From positions 1,952,501-2,016,500 of the forward strand of contig OZ022502.1 in assembly GCA_963989385.1 (NCBI GenBank): a stretch of 64,000 nucleotides of DNA. The letters are read 5' to 3'. Positions 42,834 through 54,169 of the stretch are shown here, piece by piece (the first letter of the stretch is position 1; each line of letters begins with the position of its first letter). A program made the position numbers and the translations under genes. A model generated the notes under the pieces. It worked only from the letters and a program-made list of their open reading frames with translations. It was not told where the DNA came from and did not search any database. The stretch comes from Ctena decussata (lineage: Eukaryota; Mollusca; Bivalvia; Lucinida; Lucinidae).

Positions 42834-43927
42834 GGAAAATTTACTATGTCAAAATCAGTCATCGCGTTATCATAAATTTTGGATGAAACAAATGTGATTT
42901 GAGCTGAATTAAGCGTTTCTTATTGCATATAAGGGAGCGTGTGTGATAAAAGGCAGTGCAATCCGACTTAAAATGGACAAATTCGTAAAATCTATCGTGT
43001 CCTCACGCCAATATTACACTCCAAAAAGTTTGTTATAAGTTTGTCATATTGTAAATTCAGTCTGTTCCGAATACCATATAAGACATCTCCGAAGATATTC
43101 TAGAGCTTCAAATGAAGTTGAAAGTTAAACCTGAAAGAGTGGTTCTAAAATCTGGTACCCTGTCGTACATTAATTACATCTCCGATTACTATGGGGAAGG
43201 TAACCAATCTACATAGATTTATTTCCCTAGGAAAGGATTCCTCATAGAAAGCTTGGAACTAGCATAACTGTATTGTCAAGAAATCCTTGTATTTCTTCTC
43301 TCAGAATGTAATAAAGCTTTTTATTCTACATCTGGATAGCCAGATTATTTATTAAACATTGATAACGGATGATTTATTAAACATTGATAACAGATATAAT
43401 TTGACGGTAAATTTTCTATATTTTGACAGGGATAGTCCTCGTACTGCATCTTACGGGATAAATGTATCAGCTCACTCGGTTTGCTTGGATTTCTTGTCAT
43501 GTTGCTGACTTTAACACCCGTAATAATAATAATAATAGTAGTAATTATAATAATAATAACATTGTGACCTGATATCTAACTTATGTTACGGGAATTAATC
43601 ACTTCTTAAACAAGGCCTACTAGAACCTGGATTTAATGGTGACTTCGTGTATTAATTCAAACAAATTGTCGATCTGCATTTTTTGCCTTGTCGATTTAGG
43701 AAAAAACAAGTATTATAGAAGAAACGGATATGAAACATCATAGGGCAAAGATAAGAGTAACAGAAGAGAGAAAGAAACAAAAAACAAATAGTGTTGCAAC
43801 TTAATGTTTAGAAATTATACAAAAAAAAACTTTTTTGAAAGTCAATACTCATAATGGTGATATAGTAACAAAGCAAGATAAAATATTAAAAAGATGTCAA
43901 CGGCTGTTTTTTTGATTTAGACCAACT
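42834..43927. other. No gene recognised; AAT microsatellite
   Basis: An (AAT)n-type run lies at about 43521-43560, and ATTTATTAAACATTGATAAC is tandemly duplicated near 43345-43390. No ORFs of note. Confidence 0.45.
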
Positions 43928-44081
43928 CAGCTGCTCATTCGGTTTACCGTTCGTGTCTTTCGTGAACTTGTGTCAAATTTTCCGTGTGTGTGTGCTTTAC
44001 CTATTGATTCTGAGAGCGTGATGTGGGATTTAATTGTATTAATTCCTGATCATTGCCTATCTTTTTATTTTGAAAGAAGAT
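43928..44081 (+). mobile_element. Family A 3' end (A5)
   Basis: From CAGCTGCTCATTCGGTTTAC to TGATCATTGCCTATCTTTTT, only the last 150 bp of the element. It faces A6 tail to tail. Confidence 0.75.
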
Positions 44082-44187
44082 AATATTATCATAAATATAT
44101 TCAAAAAATTAAAAGAGCCTCAAATAGTTATTTCCAGAAGAAAGACAAAATTGGAGGGCAAAATTCGTAATGATGCAATTATTTAAA

Positions 44188-44470
44188 GTAAAAAGATGGG
44201 CAATGATCAGGAATTAATACAATCAAATCCCATATTCCGCTTTCAAAACCAGTAGGGAAAGAAGCATACACACACAAAGTGACACAAGTTTACGAAAGGT
44301 ACGCAAAGTAAACCGAATGAGCGGCTCTTGCCCAAACAGATGGTCATTAAGCTACCCCAATAACAGCATCAACATCTAGTTTTGCTTATTTTTTATTTTA
44401 GTTACAAAACACAACAAAACAGAAGGCAGATTGGGCAGGAATACGGGTGACCAAACGGGTGACAACCATA
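44188..44470 (-). mobile_element. Family A 3' end (A6)
   Basis: Reverse orientation copy starting AAAGATGGGCAATGATCAGG, through GAATGAGCGGCTCTTGCCC, and ending in GCAGATTGGGCAGGAATACG. 5'-truncated inside the 3' UTR. Confidence 0.75.
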
Positions 44471-46234
44471 AAAATAATAAAACCCAAAGATCAAACGCAT
44501 TTTAGGTGGTTTTCATATCTAAATATCAATAAAATGTGCATTTAAGGAAGGAAAGACATGGACTTATAACTTGCATACTAAAAGCTTAAACTCAATGACT
44601 GTTTTTAAAATTGACTGTTGGGTAAAACTAAAGTCTTAGGTACAAGACTGGCTTGATAACTGACCGCCTCATTGGCAAAAATACAAGATTGGAATAGGAT
44701 ATAATGAAGCATACTATTGAATGATAAGCTTTGAAAAAGCATTTTTTTGTCGCTATCTCAAGGCACTTTATAAGATATTCGTTACTTTTCTTATCTTTGG
44801 AGAATCAGTTAAAAGAGAAAATCTCATCAGCAGTAGTCAAATTGGATCTTAGTTAGATTCCTTTCCAATACTTAGTGGTTGTAGACAGGGATTCCCGCTT
44901 CTTCATAAGTGTTCTTCAGATAATGAGATATTTATTCTGGCACTGTCTTGTTGTCATATAATTTGGGAATCGACAGATGTTTTTTTTCAACAAGAAAATA
45001 TTTAGTTTCTACCAAATTTGAAAGAGGTATATACACAAATTTAAAACACTTGACGATAAACCGAAGAAATTTTTTCAGAAAGTTGGTTATTCAGCTATTT
45101 GAAAGTCATCATAGTCCTACCAATTGTAAAAAACATCTCAACACAAAACAATACGAAAAGTACTTCCTTACCCCTTCACGTTAAGCTACAAAATATAGGT
45201 GACAGTGAAAGTATTGAGTCAAACAAATTGTTAAATATTAGGGAACAGTATTATAAAAAACAAAACTCGCTCCACAAATACAATTTTTCTTTTCCGATGC
45301 GCCGTTGAGTGATGGAATATAAACAAAAGAGGAAAAGCAAAGGTTCCCACGCCTGTCCATTGTGTTTTTAACATTTTACTCAAATTATGTTATTTAAAAA
45401 TTCATTTTAATTGCAACTACAATGCCTGAAATATTTTTTTTTGAATTTGTTTTCTGTGAGGATGGTTTCTAAAGAAGTTGCAAATAATTAGTAAACAACG
45501 GTATTAATATGGACAGCAACAACAAGTTACACTGACGTGCCACAAAAGAAATAACGCCTAGGAGCGGTCAGCAATAATTTCACAGTTCAATTTCACTAAA
45601 ATGCCATAAATAATAAAATAAACTGACAACAAAACCACGTTATAGAGGCCCATGAAACAACCCTTTTTATAGTTCTTTTTTACTACAAACAAAACAGAAA
45701 GCAATGTTGGCAGCTTTATAGCTGTTCACATGGCTACAAGGCTGATGATAAGCAGACACATAGGCAAGTAACAGTGAGGAACAAGAATAGAAGTATAGGT
45801 CGGTCGCGCTGTAGTGGCAATGTTTTGTTTACATTTTTAATGTCAACAGTACCTGTTCTATCATGACGGTGCAGTTCATTTAATTTCTTGATCTATGGTC
45901 ATGATGGAACATTACGGTTAACTGGCAGTTTTAATTATCTAAATGACACTTTTTGAAAGCTTAAATTCAGGAACTGCCTCTGGTTTCAGAAATATCATGA
46001 TAAAAAAATTGATAGTAACAAAATTATTCAAATTTTATTCTTTCATTCCCTTGAGTTGGATAAGCTGAACTCTGCTATATAGCCAGTCAGTCACCAAATC
46101 AAAATAAACATTAAACAATAACATTGCCATATTATCGCGTCCGGACTATAAATACCGCGACGGAACGTTCATTGATTAATTACTTTGGATGTTAAGTGGA
46201 TTAACAAGATCACAATCCTCGCTGGTAGCGTCTG
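44471..46234. other. No gene recognised; one weak A'-like fragment
   Basis: Apart from a weak minus-strand A'-like fragment (45535-45660: AACGCCTAGGAGCGGTCAGC), only chance ORFs (for example 44948-45184) are present. Confidence 0.4.
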
Positions 46235-46445
46235 TAATCGTAAGCTGATCGGTCCGCGTGAAAGTGGTCTAACTCATCGATGACTTATCATTGGAAATAA
46301 GCCATTGATACAAAGCTAGTATGAGTCTAAGCTGAGGACTCGAAAGAATCAACGTGTTCCGACACCTTGATATTTCTGGTGTATCAACAACATCGCTTGA
46401 ATACTAGAGCAAAATAAAACCACCCGTGTAACTACGAGAGTCGTT
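46235..46445 (-). mobile_element. Degenerate family A 3' UTR fragment
   Basis: Reverse-strand match to the first half of the 3' UTR: AACTCATCGATGACTTATCA, GAGGACTCGA.AGAATCAACG, CGACACCTTG, TACTAGAGCAAAATAAAACC. Clearly older than A3 or A4. Confidence 0.55.
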
Positions 46446-46646
46446 CATTTAATTGTGTCACTAATGGCCCACCCTACCGCGTGGCTGTAAGGAGCACGTG
46501 GAAACTTCGGTGATTTCACGGGGGGAGTGATTTTCTATAATAGGATAAAATTTCGGTCTAATCCGTTCAGCCTTTCAAAAATTATTGAAAGTTCAAGGTG
46601 GTTTAGTCATAAACACTCAACCCTTACTGTATGCAAAATGAAAAAG

Positions 46647-46680
46647 AAAGAAAGAAAAAAAAAAAAAAAAAAAAAAAAAA
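46647..46680. repeat. A-rich tract (GAAA)n / poly(A)
   Basis: GAAAGAAAG followed by about 30 A, directly before the mariner transposase fragment. Confidence 0.8.
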
Positions 46681-46876
46681 CGCACCTGCTCACAAGTGTG
46701 TTCTTGTCCAAGAGTTCTTGAAAGAGGATAAGGTAGTTCAGCTCTCTCATCCACCTTATTCGCCAGACCTTAGTACCTGCGACTTTTTCCTGTTTCCTTA
46801 CTAAAGAAAACCCTTTCTGGTTGTCGTTATGAATCCCGATGTGCACTTGGTAGTGCAATTTACCAGTCTCTTCAGG
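46681..46876 (+). pseudogene. mariner transposase fragment (C-terminal catalytic part), frameshifted
   Basis: The plus frame reads VQEFLKEDKVVQLS then HPPYSPDLSTCDFFLFP, the signature around the last catalytic Asp of mariner-family transposases (normally HPPYSPDLAPCD). A stop follows, and in another frame the protein continues LKKTLSGCRYESRCALGSAI, so there is a frameshift near 46800. The N-terminal DNA-binding domains and the first two catalytic Asp are absent. A poly(A)-rich tract precedes it and a family A' tail abuts its end. Confidence 0.8.
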
Positions 46877-47425
46877 GCACCCAAGGATCTCCAGGTGTCT
46901 CAACACGTTTCGGCTGTCGAGTCCTCATCCTTGCTTCATCACTGACCTCCATACGAACCGAACTACTAACTAATTGTGTGCACCGCGATGGAGGGTGAGG
47001 GTGAAGGTTTGGGCCCAGTAAAACCGGTTTAAACCCCCCAGTAGTTATTACTGACCGTCCCAAGGCGGTACTTTCGTTGCGGTTGCATTTGTTTTATGTT
47101 CGGTGCTGTTTAATTTATTGTGTTCTCATTTTAACCCTTCTTTAATGAAAATAGAAAATAGGTAAAAATAATTGTTAAGTGTTTTTCGTATAATTTGATT
47201 AGTCTGTTGTAACCCTCCTATTGGCCTAAATTATTTAGTTCAATAAAGACAGCTGAGTTGCCACCTATTTGGGAAAGAGCTGCTGACTCGGCTTATCACT
47301 TGTAATTTATTGTTTGTTGGGCTGTCTTTGTCAATCTTTCCCTTTGATGTTGGGGATAGGGTTTGAAATCTGATTCAGTCAGTTCCTGAAGTGTAGTTAC
47401 TCTTAAAATTTGAAAAGGCCGATTT
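46877..47425 (+). mobile_element. Family A' retroelement 3' UTR
   Basis: GGGCACCCAAGGATCTCCAG, GTCGAGTCCTCATCCTTGC, GGCCCAGTAAAACCGGTTTA, GACCGTCCCAAGGCGGTACT, CAGCTGAGTTGCCACCTATT, GAGCTGCTGACTCGGCTTAT, ending CTGATTCAGTCAGTTCCTGA. This is the best copy of the A' subfamily here. Confidence 0.75.
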
Positions 47426-47574
47426 CTCTGCCTTTACAGAATGGATTTCTAGATTTGAAAAGTGTGTTTACGTAAAGGGAGACTACACGTACTTCGAAGG
47501 ATTGAAGTAAACGAAATGTAAATGGAATTAATAACGCGCCATGTAGAACGCCAATGACAATATTAAATGAACCC

Positions 47575-47960
47575 CGCTCGTATATACTATGCCATCATAA
47601 AACTCTGATTACGATGGGCCTGGGAGCAACAGTAGGTTTGATCCGATATTGAAACCAGTTCATAGTAACGGCAACAAAGGTTTGAGAAAAACTTTTCAAG
47701 TTATCATATCGAAAGCCCTTTTGGAAGAGTTTTGAAGTTTTTTTTAAACAGTATTTTATTCAACATATAAATAAACACAATCAATTCATACATGGATAAT
47801 ATAAAAGATTCGATAACAAGCTTACTAGCTTATAAACATCGTCTCCTAGTTTTGAAGTTGGAATTATATAACTGGCATGGAAGTCTATCACATAATTGGA
47901 CACTGTAGAAAACCAAATAGGTTGAACAATGTAATTTCCGCATCAGGTAAAACGGGCAAC
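47575..47960 (-). mobile_element. Reverse-transcriptase C-terminal remnant split by a LINE tail
   Basis: Minus-strand frames match the family A protein in order: SNYVIDFHASYI (cf. DFNARTK), then after the nested insertion LFQKGFRYDNLKSF (cf. LLQQGYRYHKLRKA) and SEFYDGIVY (cf. PEFYGDLVY). Several frameshifts and stops. Older than A4. A LINE tail sits in it at 47740-47847. Confidence 0.65.
47740..47847 (-). mobile_element. 5'-truncated LINE 3' end (108 bp), nested
   Basis: Exact AGTTTTGAAGTT at 47728-47739 and 47848-47859. On the minus strand it ends GAATAAAATACTGTTTAAAA, matching the other LINE tails. Confidence 0.8.
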
Positions 47961-48164
47961 TATTCATAAACAAGAATTGTGAAAGACAATAAAGCGTGAC
48001 TTTTCGGGAGCTGACTTTAACAGGCGCAAGTTAAATAGGGACAATACTGGCCATGTATTATGAGACCAATCACAGTCTCAGAATAAACAGTTCATCCTAA
48101 AAATAATTCAAAACCGCTAAAATATTGCCAGAGATAAGACATTATCAATGAAAATGAAAAAAAA
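47961..48164. other. No gene recognised
   Basis: Short flank between the reverse-transcriptase remnant and the tandem array. Confidence 0.3.
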
Positions 48165-49540
48165 GTTACAGTGACCTAGGTAAAACATGAGGTCAGTCAC
48201 TGTATTTGAATGTACCATTGCACCAAGAATGATAAAACTTAATGAAATAGTCTTAGAGATATTGACTTAAATCACTGAACCCTGACATTCAGGTCACACG
48301 GACCTACAATTAGTATTTGGTCACACACAGTGTCAGCCCACACCCATAAACCAAGGATAATGCAAATCGATGTTAAACTATTTGAAATATGATGCAAAAT
48401 CACTGGACCATGCAATATAGGTCACACTGACCTACAATGAGAATGAGGTCACTTACAGTGTCAGCCCAAACCATAACTCAAAATATAATGCAAATCTAAG
48501 AAATAGCGTGAGAATAATGAGGTTAAATCACCAGACAATAAATTAAAGGTCCCGCTGACCTTCAACTAAAATAATATTATTCATAGTGTCAGCCCACTAA
48601 TTATTACATAACTATGTATGATGCAAATCCGGAAAAGTGTGATAAAAATATGAGGCAAAATTACTGTACCATGAATTAGGAGTCACAATGACTGACAATC
48701 ATTTTGAGATCACTCACATTGTTAGCCCAACCATTCACCAAAATATGTTTAATCCATAAAATAGTGCAAGAAAATTGAGTCAAAGTTACTGGACCATGAC
48801 AAATAGGTCAGTATGACCTACTATCAGTTTGAGGTCAAACGTGCGGTCACACTGAGTCATTATCGCAAGAACCATATTCGTACATCTAATAGTCTTCAAG
48901 AAATAAAGCAATACCATAAGACCATGAACTATAGTTCACTGCGACCTTCTGTTTCTTTGAGGCAAACATTGGGTCATACTGACAATTATCAGAAAAATTA
49001 TGTTCGTACATCAAATAGTCATGATGCTATAAAAAATCTCTGGACCATGAAATAAAGGTTTCTGTGACCTACTGTTTAGGTCAAACTTTGTGCCATACTG
49101 AGTAATTATACCATGTAATCATGGTTGTATTTCAAATAGTCTTCAAGATATGAGGCAAAACCATTGGACCATGAAATAGAGGTCAGTGTGTCCTTCTGCT
49201 GGATCGAGGTCAAATTTTGTCATACCGAGTCCTTATCCTAAGCTATCATGAACAAACATCAAAATGTATTCAAGATTTTAGGTAAAATCACTGGATCTTG
49301 ATATATAGGCGACCTACTGTTAGTTTGAGGTCAAACTTTGGGTTATACTGCGTTATTATAACCAGCTATCATACAGTCTTCAACATATAAGGCAAAATCA
49401 CTGGACCATGCAATATAGGTCACTGTGACCTACTGTTAGTTTGGGTCATACTAGTTCAGTATTTTAAGCAATCATGCTCAAACATCAAATAGTTTTCGAG
49501 ATATAATGCAAAACCACTGGACCATAAAATACAGGTCACT
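48165..49540. repeat. Tandem array of about 11 units (115-130 bp) with AGGTCAnnnTGACCT palindromes
   Basis: Unit landmarks: CACTGGACCATGCAATATAG, AGGTCACTGTGACCTACTGT, TTAGTTTGAGGTCAAAC, GTCATACTGAGT.ATTAT, ATCAAATAGTCTTCAAGATA. Perfect AGGTCAnnnTGACCT 15-mers occur at 48419-48433, 48805-48819 and 49417-49431; near copies with one mismatch lie near 48290, 48546 and 49178. The 80-codon ORF at 48813-49055 is just repeat read-through. Confidence 0.85.
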
Positions 49541-49945
49541 GCCCGATTTACATCGCAGCGTTCAGTTGATCTTTCCCAGATGTATCCATGGAGGACTTTA
49601 GCCATTGTGGTAAATTAGAAACTGAGTTAAAGGAAACATGACTATTTTTCGATGTTTAACCAAACGTGAAATATGGTTTATGGCCTTTTATGCATCACTG
49701 TTTTCAGTTGACCTTCCAGAGTTGTACCTACGGTGCAAGTTTTAAGACTCTAGCCTTTGCGGTTGCTAAGAAACTGAGCCAAACGCTACAGGTGTATATT
49801 TTTTCTATGATCAATTAATTGTGAAATTAATCCATTGGCATGATATGCATCACTGCTTTCAGTAGATTTTCCCCAGAAAAAAAAACAATTTTTAAGAGTC
49901 TAGACCTTGCGGTTACTTAGAAACTGAGCTGAATACGCACTAGCA
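49541..49945. repeat. Second short tandem repeat, three degenerate units of about 150 bp
   Basis: CATC(A)CTG(T/C)TTTCAGT.GA, AGTTTTAAGA(C/G)TCTAG.CCTT, TGCGGTT.CT(A/T)AGAAACTGAG recur near 49553, 49693 and 49848. They directly follow the ERE-like array and may belong to the same element. Confidence 0.55.
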
Positions 49946-50404
49946 GGAGCCCGCGCACGCGAACGCATGCGAAGAGTATTGTAAAAGCCCGTCTTTGATT
50001 CGCAAACCAGCAATAAAATTGAAAGCATATATTGTTAAACATGTTCCTATAATTCTTTAGGCAGATCTCTTAGTGAACGTATATCTCTTTACAGAATGTG
50101 CTTCTTTTCTTTGTCATTTCCCTATTTCTTTACCCCATGAGATCTAGATCAACGTTTCAACTTTCCAGGAGGGGTAGCACATCAAAATCTGGCATTAAAG
50201 TTTTCAAGTGACCTAGATTTCTGTATCTGGTTACGATGTTTAAGCACTGGCTGTCAAGTAAATCCCTTATTCGACTCAAAGCTTTTAAAGTTCAAGATAA
50301 TATTCTAATCATGTTTACTCAGACAATTGTACATGAAAATAGATGCAATTCGAGAAAATTACCTAGTTACTGCTGGATTGACAACTTTTGCAGTCACTGG
50401 TTTG

Positions 50405-50466
50405 CTAAATGAGGCCTTCTGCACCGTAGCCGAGCGTCTCTAACCGCTCGACCACACATCTCGCTA
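50405..50466 (-). repeat. tRNA-like (SINE head) remnant
   Basis: On the minus strand GTGTGGTCGAGCGGTTAGAG contains a perfect pol III A box (TGGTCGAGCGG) and a following CGCTCGGCTACGGTGCAGAAGG as in tRNA-derived SINE heads of the Ser/Leu type. No B box is found in the expected place, so it is broken or truncated. Confidence 0.4.
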
Positions 50467-50478
50467 TTGGGAAATAAA

Positions 50479-51012
50479 CTGTTCACAAAAATAGGGGATA
50501 ATAGCTTCTAATATTGAATAAATTAGAAAAAAAACCATACTAATTCCTGCAGGGTTACAGATCTTTTTCAGATTGCAAGATTTACACAGAAACACTCGCC
50601 ATGATTCATTCAACTAACTAAAATCATTGATTTTACACATAGTTTCGTCAAAATAAAGAGTGCATGTCTATTTTTTAGATGACTCGATGTACCTGTTCGA
50701 TTTTTTGTTTGAAAATGACAGCTTTGAGAAAATAATCTTTTAGGATATAAAACTTAAAAAATGCATTACAAGGCTAGCTAAGTTGAAAAGTTTGATTGAA
50801 TTTTTGTTCGAATTTGCCACATTTTAGTCCAGACCCCATGGCTGAAACAAATTACATTCAGATCATGTGACAGGATATATCGTCTAAACATTCACGAAAA
50901 ATAACCTAACGGATATTTATCTTATCGATACTTACTGTTTCATATGGCTATCACTTTTCTAGTACAAGCTACAAACTTTCATAGCTTCATATCCCCTACT
51001 TTTGTGAACAGT
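50479..51012. mobile_element. 534-bp MITE with ACTGTTCACAAAA termini
   Basis: Left ACTGTTCACAAAAATAGGGG and reverse-complemented right ACTGTTCACAAAAGTAGGGG, continuing GATA. No ORF. The target duplication could not be fixed, so the superfamily is open. Confidence 0.65.
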
Positions 51013-51869
51013 GCATATGTCTTGTGAAACTTTGTTCGCCGCATTAACTTTTCGAGGTATTCCGAATTGAAGGCTAGAAGTTTCTTAATCTTTTCAGCAT
51101 ATGAAAACCAAAATTGCAACTAAAATCATTTGAAAGAGTAACTAATGGAAGTAAATGTAAAATACTAAGGATTCGCTAACACACTCAGGCACACTCAGAT
51201 GTTTGCATAAGTCATGCGCTCAGTCATGCATTTACATGCATGTACAGAAACACGCACTCTCATATGCATGCATGCAATGATACACACATAACTCACAAAA
51301 ATTTAAAAAAAAAATATCAAAAGCTCATTACCTCTTTCCATTATTTTATGTTTTGTTCTGTGATTAATCTGTTGTAGTTTGCGACTTTTTTCTTAGAAAA
51401 GTACCTCTGTAAGTGAGCCTGGAAACAGTATAAACAAAATATATCAATGAAGTACCAAACTAAGCTAGTTTTGAAACAACTCTCTAGAATTTAAATGCAC
51501 TCTTTTTAAATATATATAAAGTTGTTTTGATCCTTCGTATACGTAAAACATTATATCCGTCTTGAAAAAATGTGTTCGGCCGAGGAAAGGTCATGGGTAA
51601 TTTATATTTAAAAATAAAGCAAAAATGTGTCCATAAGACACGATGTCCCCGGCTAGTGCCTTGAGTAAAGTACTGGCACTTATAAGAATACTAGGTTCAT
51701 AGAGGTTGACTTGTAAAATAACGAAAGGAAAATCAAGGGATCATTAAATATAGATCAAAGTGACGATTTTTTATTTGTTGTCAAACTATAAAACCAACAC
51801 GTCTTTATTATAACTTACTCATATAGCTTAAGTGCAAACTGTGGCTAGCGAGATGTTCCTTGTTAGCAA
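51013..51869. other. No gene recognised
   Basis: Short ATGCATGCA / ACACGCAC-type simple repeats near 51225-51290; otherwise nothing supported. Confidence 0.4.
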
Positions 51870-52530
51870 CAACTGATCTTGCCAAATAATTTTGAAATCC
51901 CATCATGCAGGACAGAATTATGGGCAAGGGGTTTGCTGTAGACTATGCACAAAGATTAAGTACAAACTGTGACCTTGACCTTTAAGCTAGCGACATCCAT
52001 TGTGCATGCTGCACATTGTCTTGGTATGATAATTATATATGCCAAATAGTTTTGAAATCCCACAATGCAAGGACACAGCATGGGCTGGACATGAAAAGGT
52101 TTTCACTATAGCCTATGCACAAAGTTTTAGTTTCACTGTGTGACCTTGACCTTCCAACTAATGACATAACTTTTGCACATGACACATTGTCTTGTCAGGA
52201 TATTTATTTATGCCAAATATTTTGAAATCCTACCATGCGGGACAAGTTATGGGCCGGACACGAACACGTTTCACTGACGCCTAAGCACAAAGATTTAGTG
52301 CAGACTGTGACCTCGACCTTTGAGCCAGCAACATGGTACTGTCATGCGATACATTGCTTTATGATGATAAAACATTTATGCCAAATAGTGTTGAAATCCC
52401 ACCATGCAGGATCAAGTTATATGCCGGACACTAACATGTTTCACTATAGCATATGAACTATTTATTCGTGCGCAGTATGACCTTGACCTTAAGCTAGCGA
52501 AAGGATTCTTGCACGCGACAGACTGCCCTG
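51870..52530. repeat. Tandem array of four units (about 170 bp) with TGACCTTGACCTT
   Basis: Unit landmarks: GTGACCTTGACCTT at 51969, 52139, 52307 (one change) and 52477; GACACATTGTCTTGT; TATGCCAAATAGTTTTGAAA; ATGCAGGACAAGTTATGGG; TTTCACTATAGCCTATGCAC. Unrelated in sequence to the 22.9-24.3 kb array apart from the TGACCTTGA core. Confidence 0.8.
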
Positions 52531-52868
52531 TCACCACAACGCTAAGGTGTTATCGAGACATGGCTGCTGAATAAATTTAAGTAGAATTTTTTTCGATTAA
52601 TCAACGTTAAAACTAACGAAAACGCCAGAGTGTAATGATGGAAATTATTGATTGCCATGTCAATACTTATCAACCATAAGCCCGATATGCCCTTCCGCCA
52701 TTTCATGTCGGGGAATAAAAGCAGGTCAAGGTAGTCGTAAACGGAATGCTTCTGTTATTTTATTTTGTCAAAACAAAAAAGAGTTATCGATCACCTGTGG
52801 AGTATATATACAGGTATAAACACACTAAGAATGCTCATCGTAAAGATCCAAAGATTTCGGGCACATTG
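52531..52868. other. No gene recognised
   Basis: Flank between the 170-bp array and the family A-like copy. Confidence 0.3.
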
Positions 52869-53130
52869 GCCTGTACACACAGTGGAAGTAAAAAGTATGC
52901 AAAGACCAGGAACTGAAACACTCAAAATCCAAATCCAGCCCTCAAACCATAGTTGGAAACAACTAAGATTACAAATAATCAAGATACAGAGAACATATGG
53001 CCAACCGAGTGAGCAGCTTGTTCCCAAAAGGTGGCCACTCAGCAACCCAAACCGAACCAAAAATAATAAGAACATACATAAGGTAAAACATCACAGAAAC
53101 TCTGACACCAAAAACAGGCAACAGAGAACC
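52869..53130 (-). mobile_element. Family A-like 3' end (divergent)
   Basis: Reverse-strand order CCAGGAACTGAAACA, ATCCAAATCCAGCCCTCAAA, CCGAGTGAGCAGCTTGTTCC, AAAAGGTGGCCACTCAGC parallels the 3' end of A and A'. The 150-codon plus ORF (52765-53217) crosses it and is not a gene. Confidence 0.5.
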
Positions 53131-54165
53131 ACAACTGAAACTGAGTTCAGACTGTTCCTAAGGAACCAGAATGATCATGGTCTTCACAGTTTTCGTTCCA
53201 TCTGCGCATTTTTATAGGCATTACTCTATGGTAAATTCCACAAGAAACCATCTTTATAAGTATCATTTGGCTGCATCAGATGATTATGCATTGTCAGAGG
53301 CATACATTTTACCTCATGTGCATCGATGTGGTTATTTTTCAATCCTTTTAGGTACAGAAACAGGAAGTCCAACGACGAGCTTTCATTGAAGCCCCACACC
53401 TTTGCATCTGATGATCTTGAAACAGAACCAGAATAACAGGAATATAAATAATAGACCAAGCACCGGCTGTGCAAAATTTGGGCAATTTGTTTTGGGGATA
53501 GTTTTTAATTTAAACATTGTTTTTCTAGAAACGCAACGTTGAAATGTTTTTTTTGTTTTATTCTGTTACATACAATGAAATTTTTACTAAAATAATATGC
53601 ATAAGCATGCCCCGTCGAATAAATATATTTTTCATGACGTTTTTTTTTATGAAATGCGATTTTCTTGCATTCTTTTTTAAGTGTCATAATATACATATTA
53701 TCAAAATAACTGCAAATTTTTGTTACCAGTTTGTTTCAAATGTCCTATATTATAGATTATATGATTTGCAGAAATAAAAGTGTATTCATGTGATAGAGAT
53801 ATGAATTTTGATGGAAAACGTGTAAAAAAAGTATGTAGAAATACAAAATATTGTTTTATAGGAAAACGAAACGGTGAATTTTTGTTTTTCTTATCCAATT
53901 TTTTTTTACAGCTCTTTGGGTCATTTAGATGGTATAAATGTTTGAATGCCCCGCCCATATTTCTATTCAGTATCCATCAACCTAAATCAATATCTACATT
54001 ATACAATGTTAGGTAAGGTCTAGTATTCTGCATACTAGAGGACTATATTATTAAGAAGTTGATACAAAAGATTGAACGTTTTTATTACTTCTTGCTTAGA
54101 CCCATTTGATTAAGGACCGGCTGTAACAAATGACGTAGCGTTAAGAACGCAAAAGTAAGGAGGAA
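53131..54165. other. No gene recognised
   Basis: AT-rich, T-tract-rich sequence; the several 60-85-codon frames overlap each other on both strands and lack motifs. Confidence 0.4.
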
Positions 54166-54169
54166 AATC

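Noticed and set aside
48813..49055. 80-codon ORF in the ERE-like array
   Set aside because: The peptide repeats itself (RKNHIRTSN / QKNYVRTSN) because it translates tandem units.
52765..53217. 150-codon plus-strand ORF
   Set aside because: It crosses a reverse-oriented family A-like tail and encodes no recognisable domain; chance read-through of a repeat.
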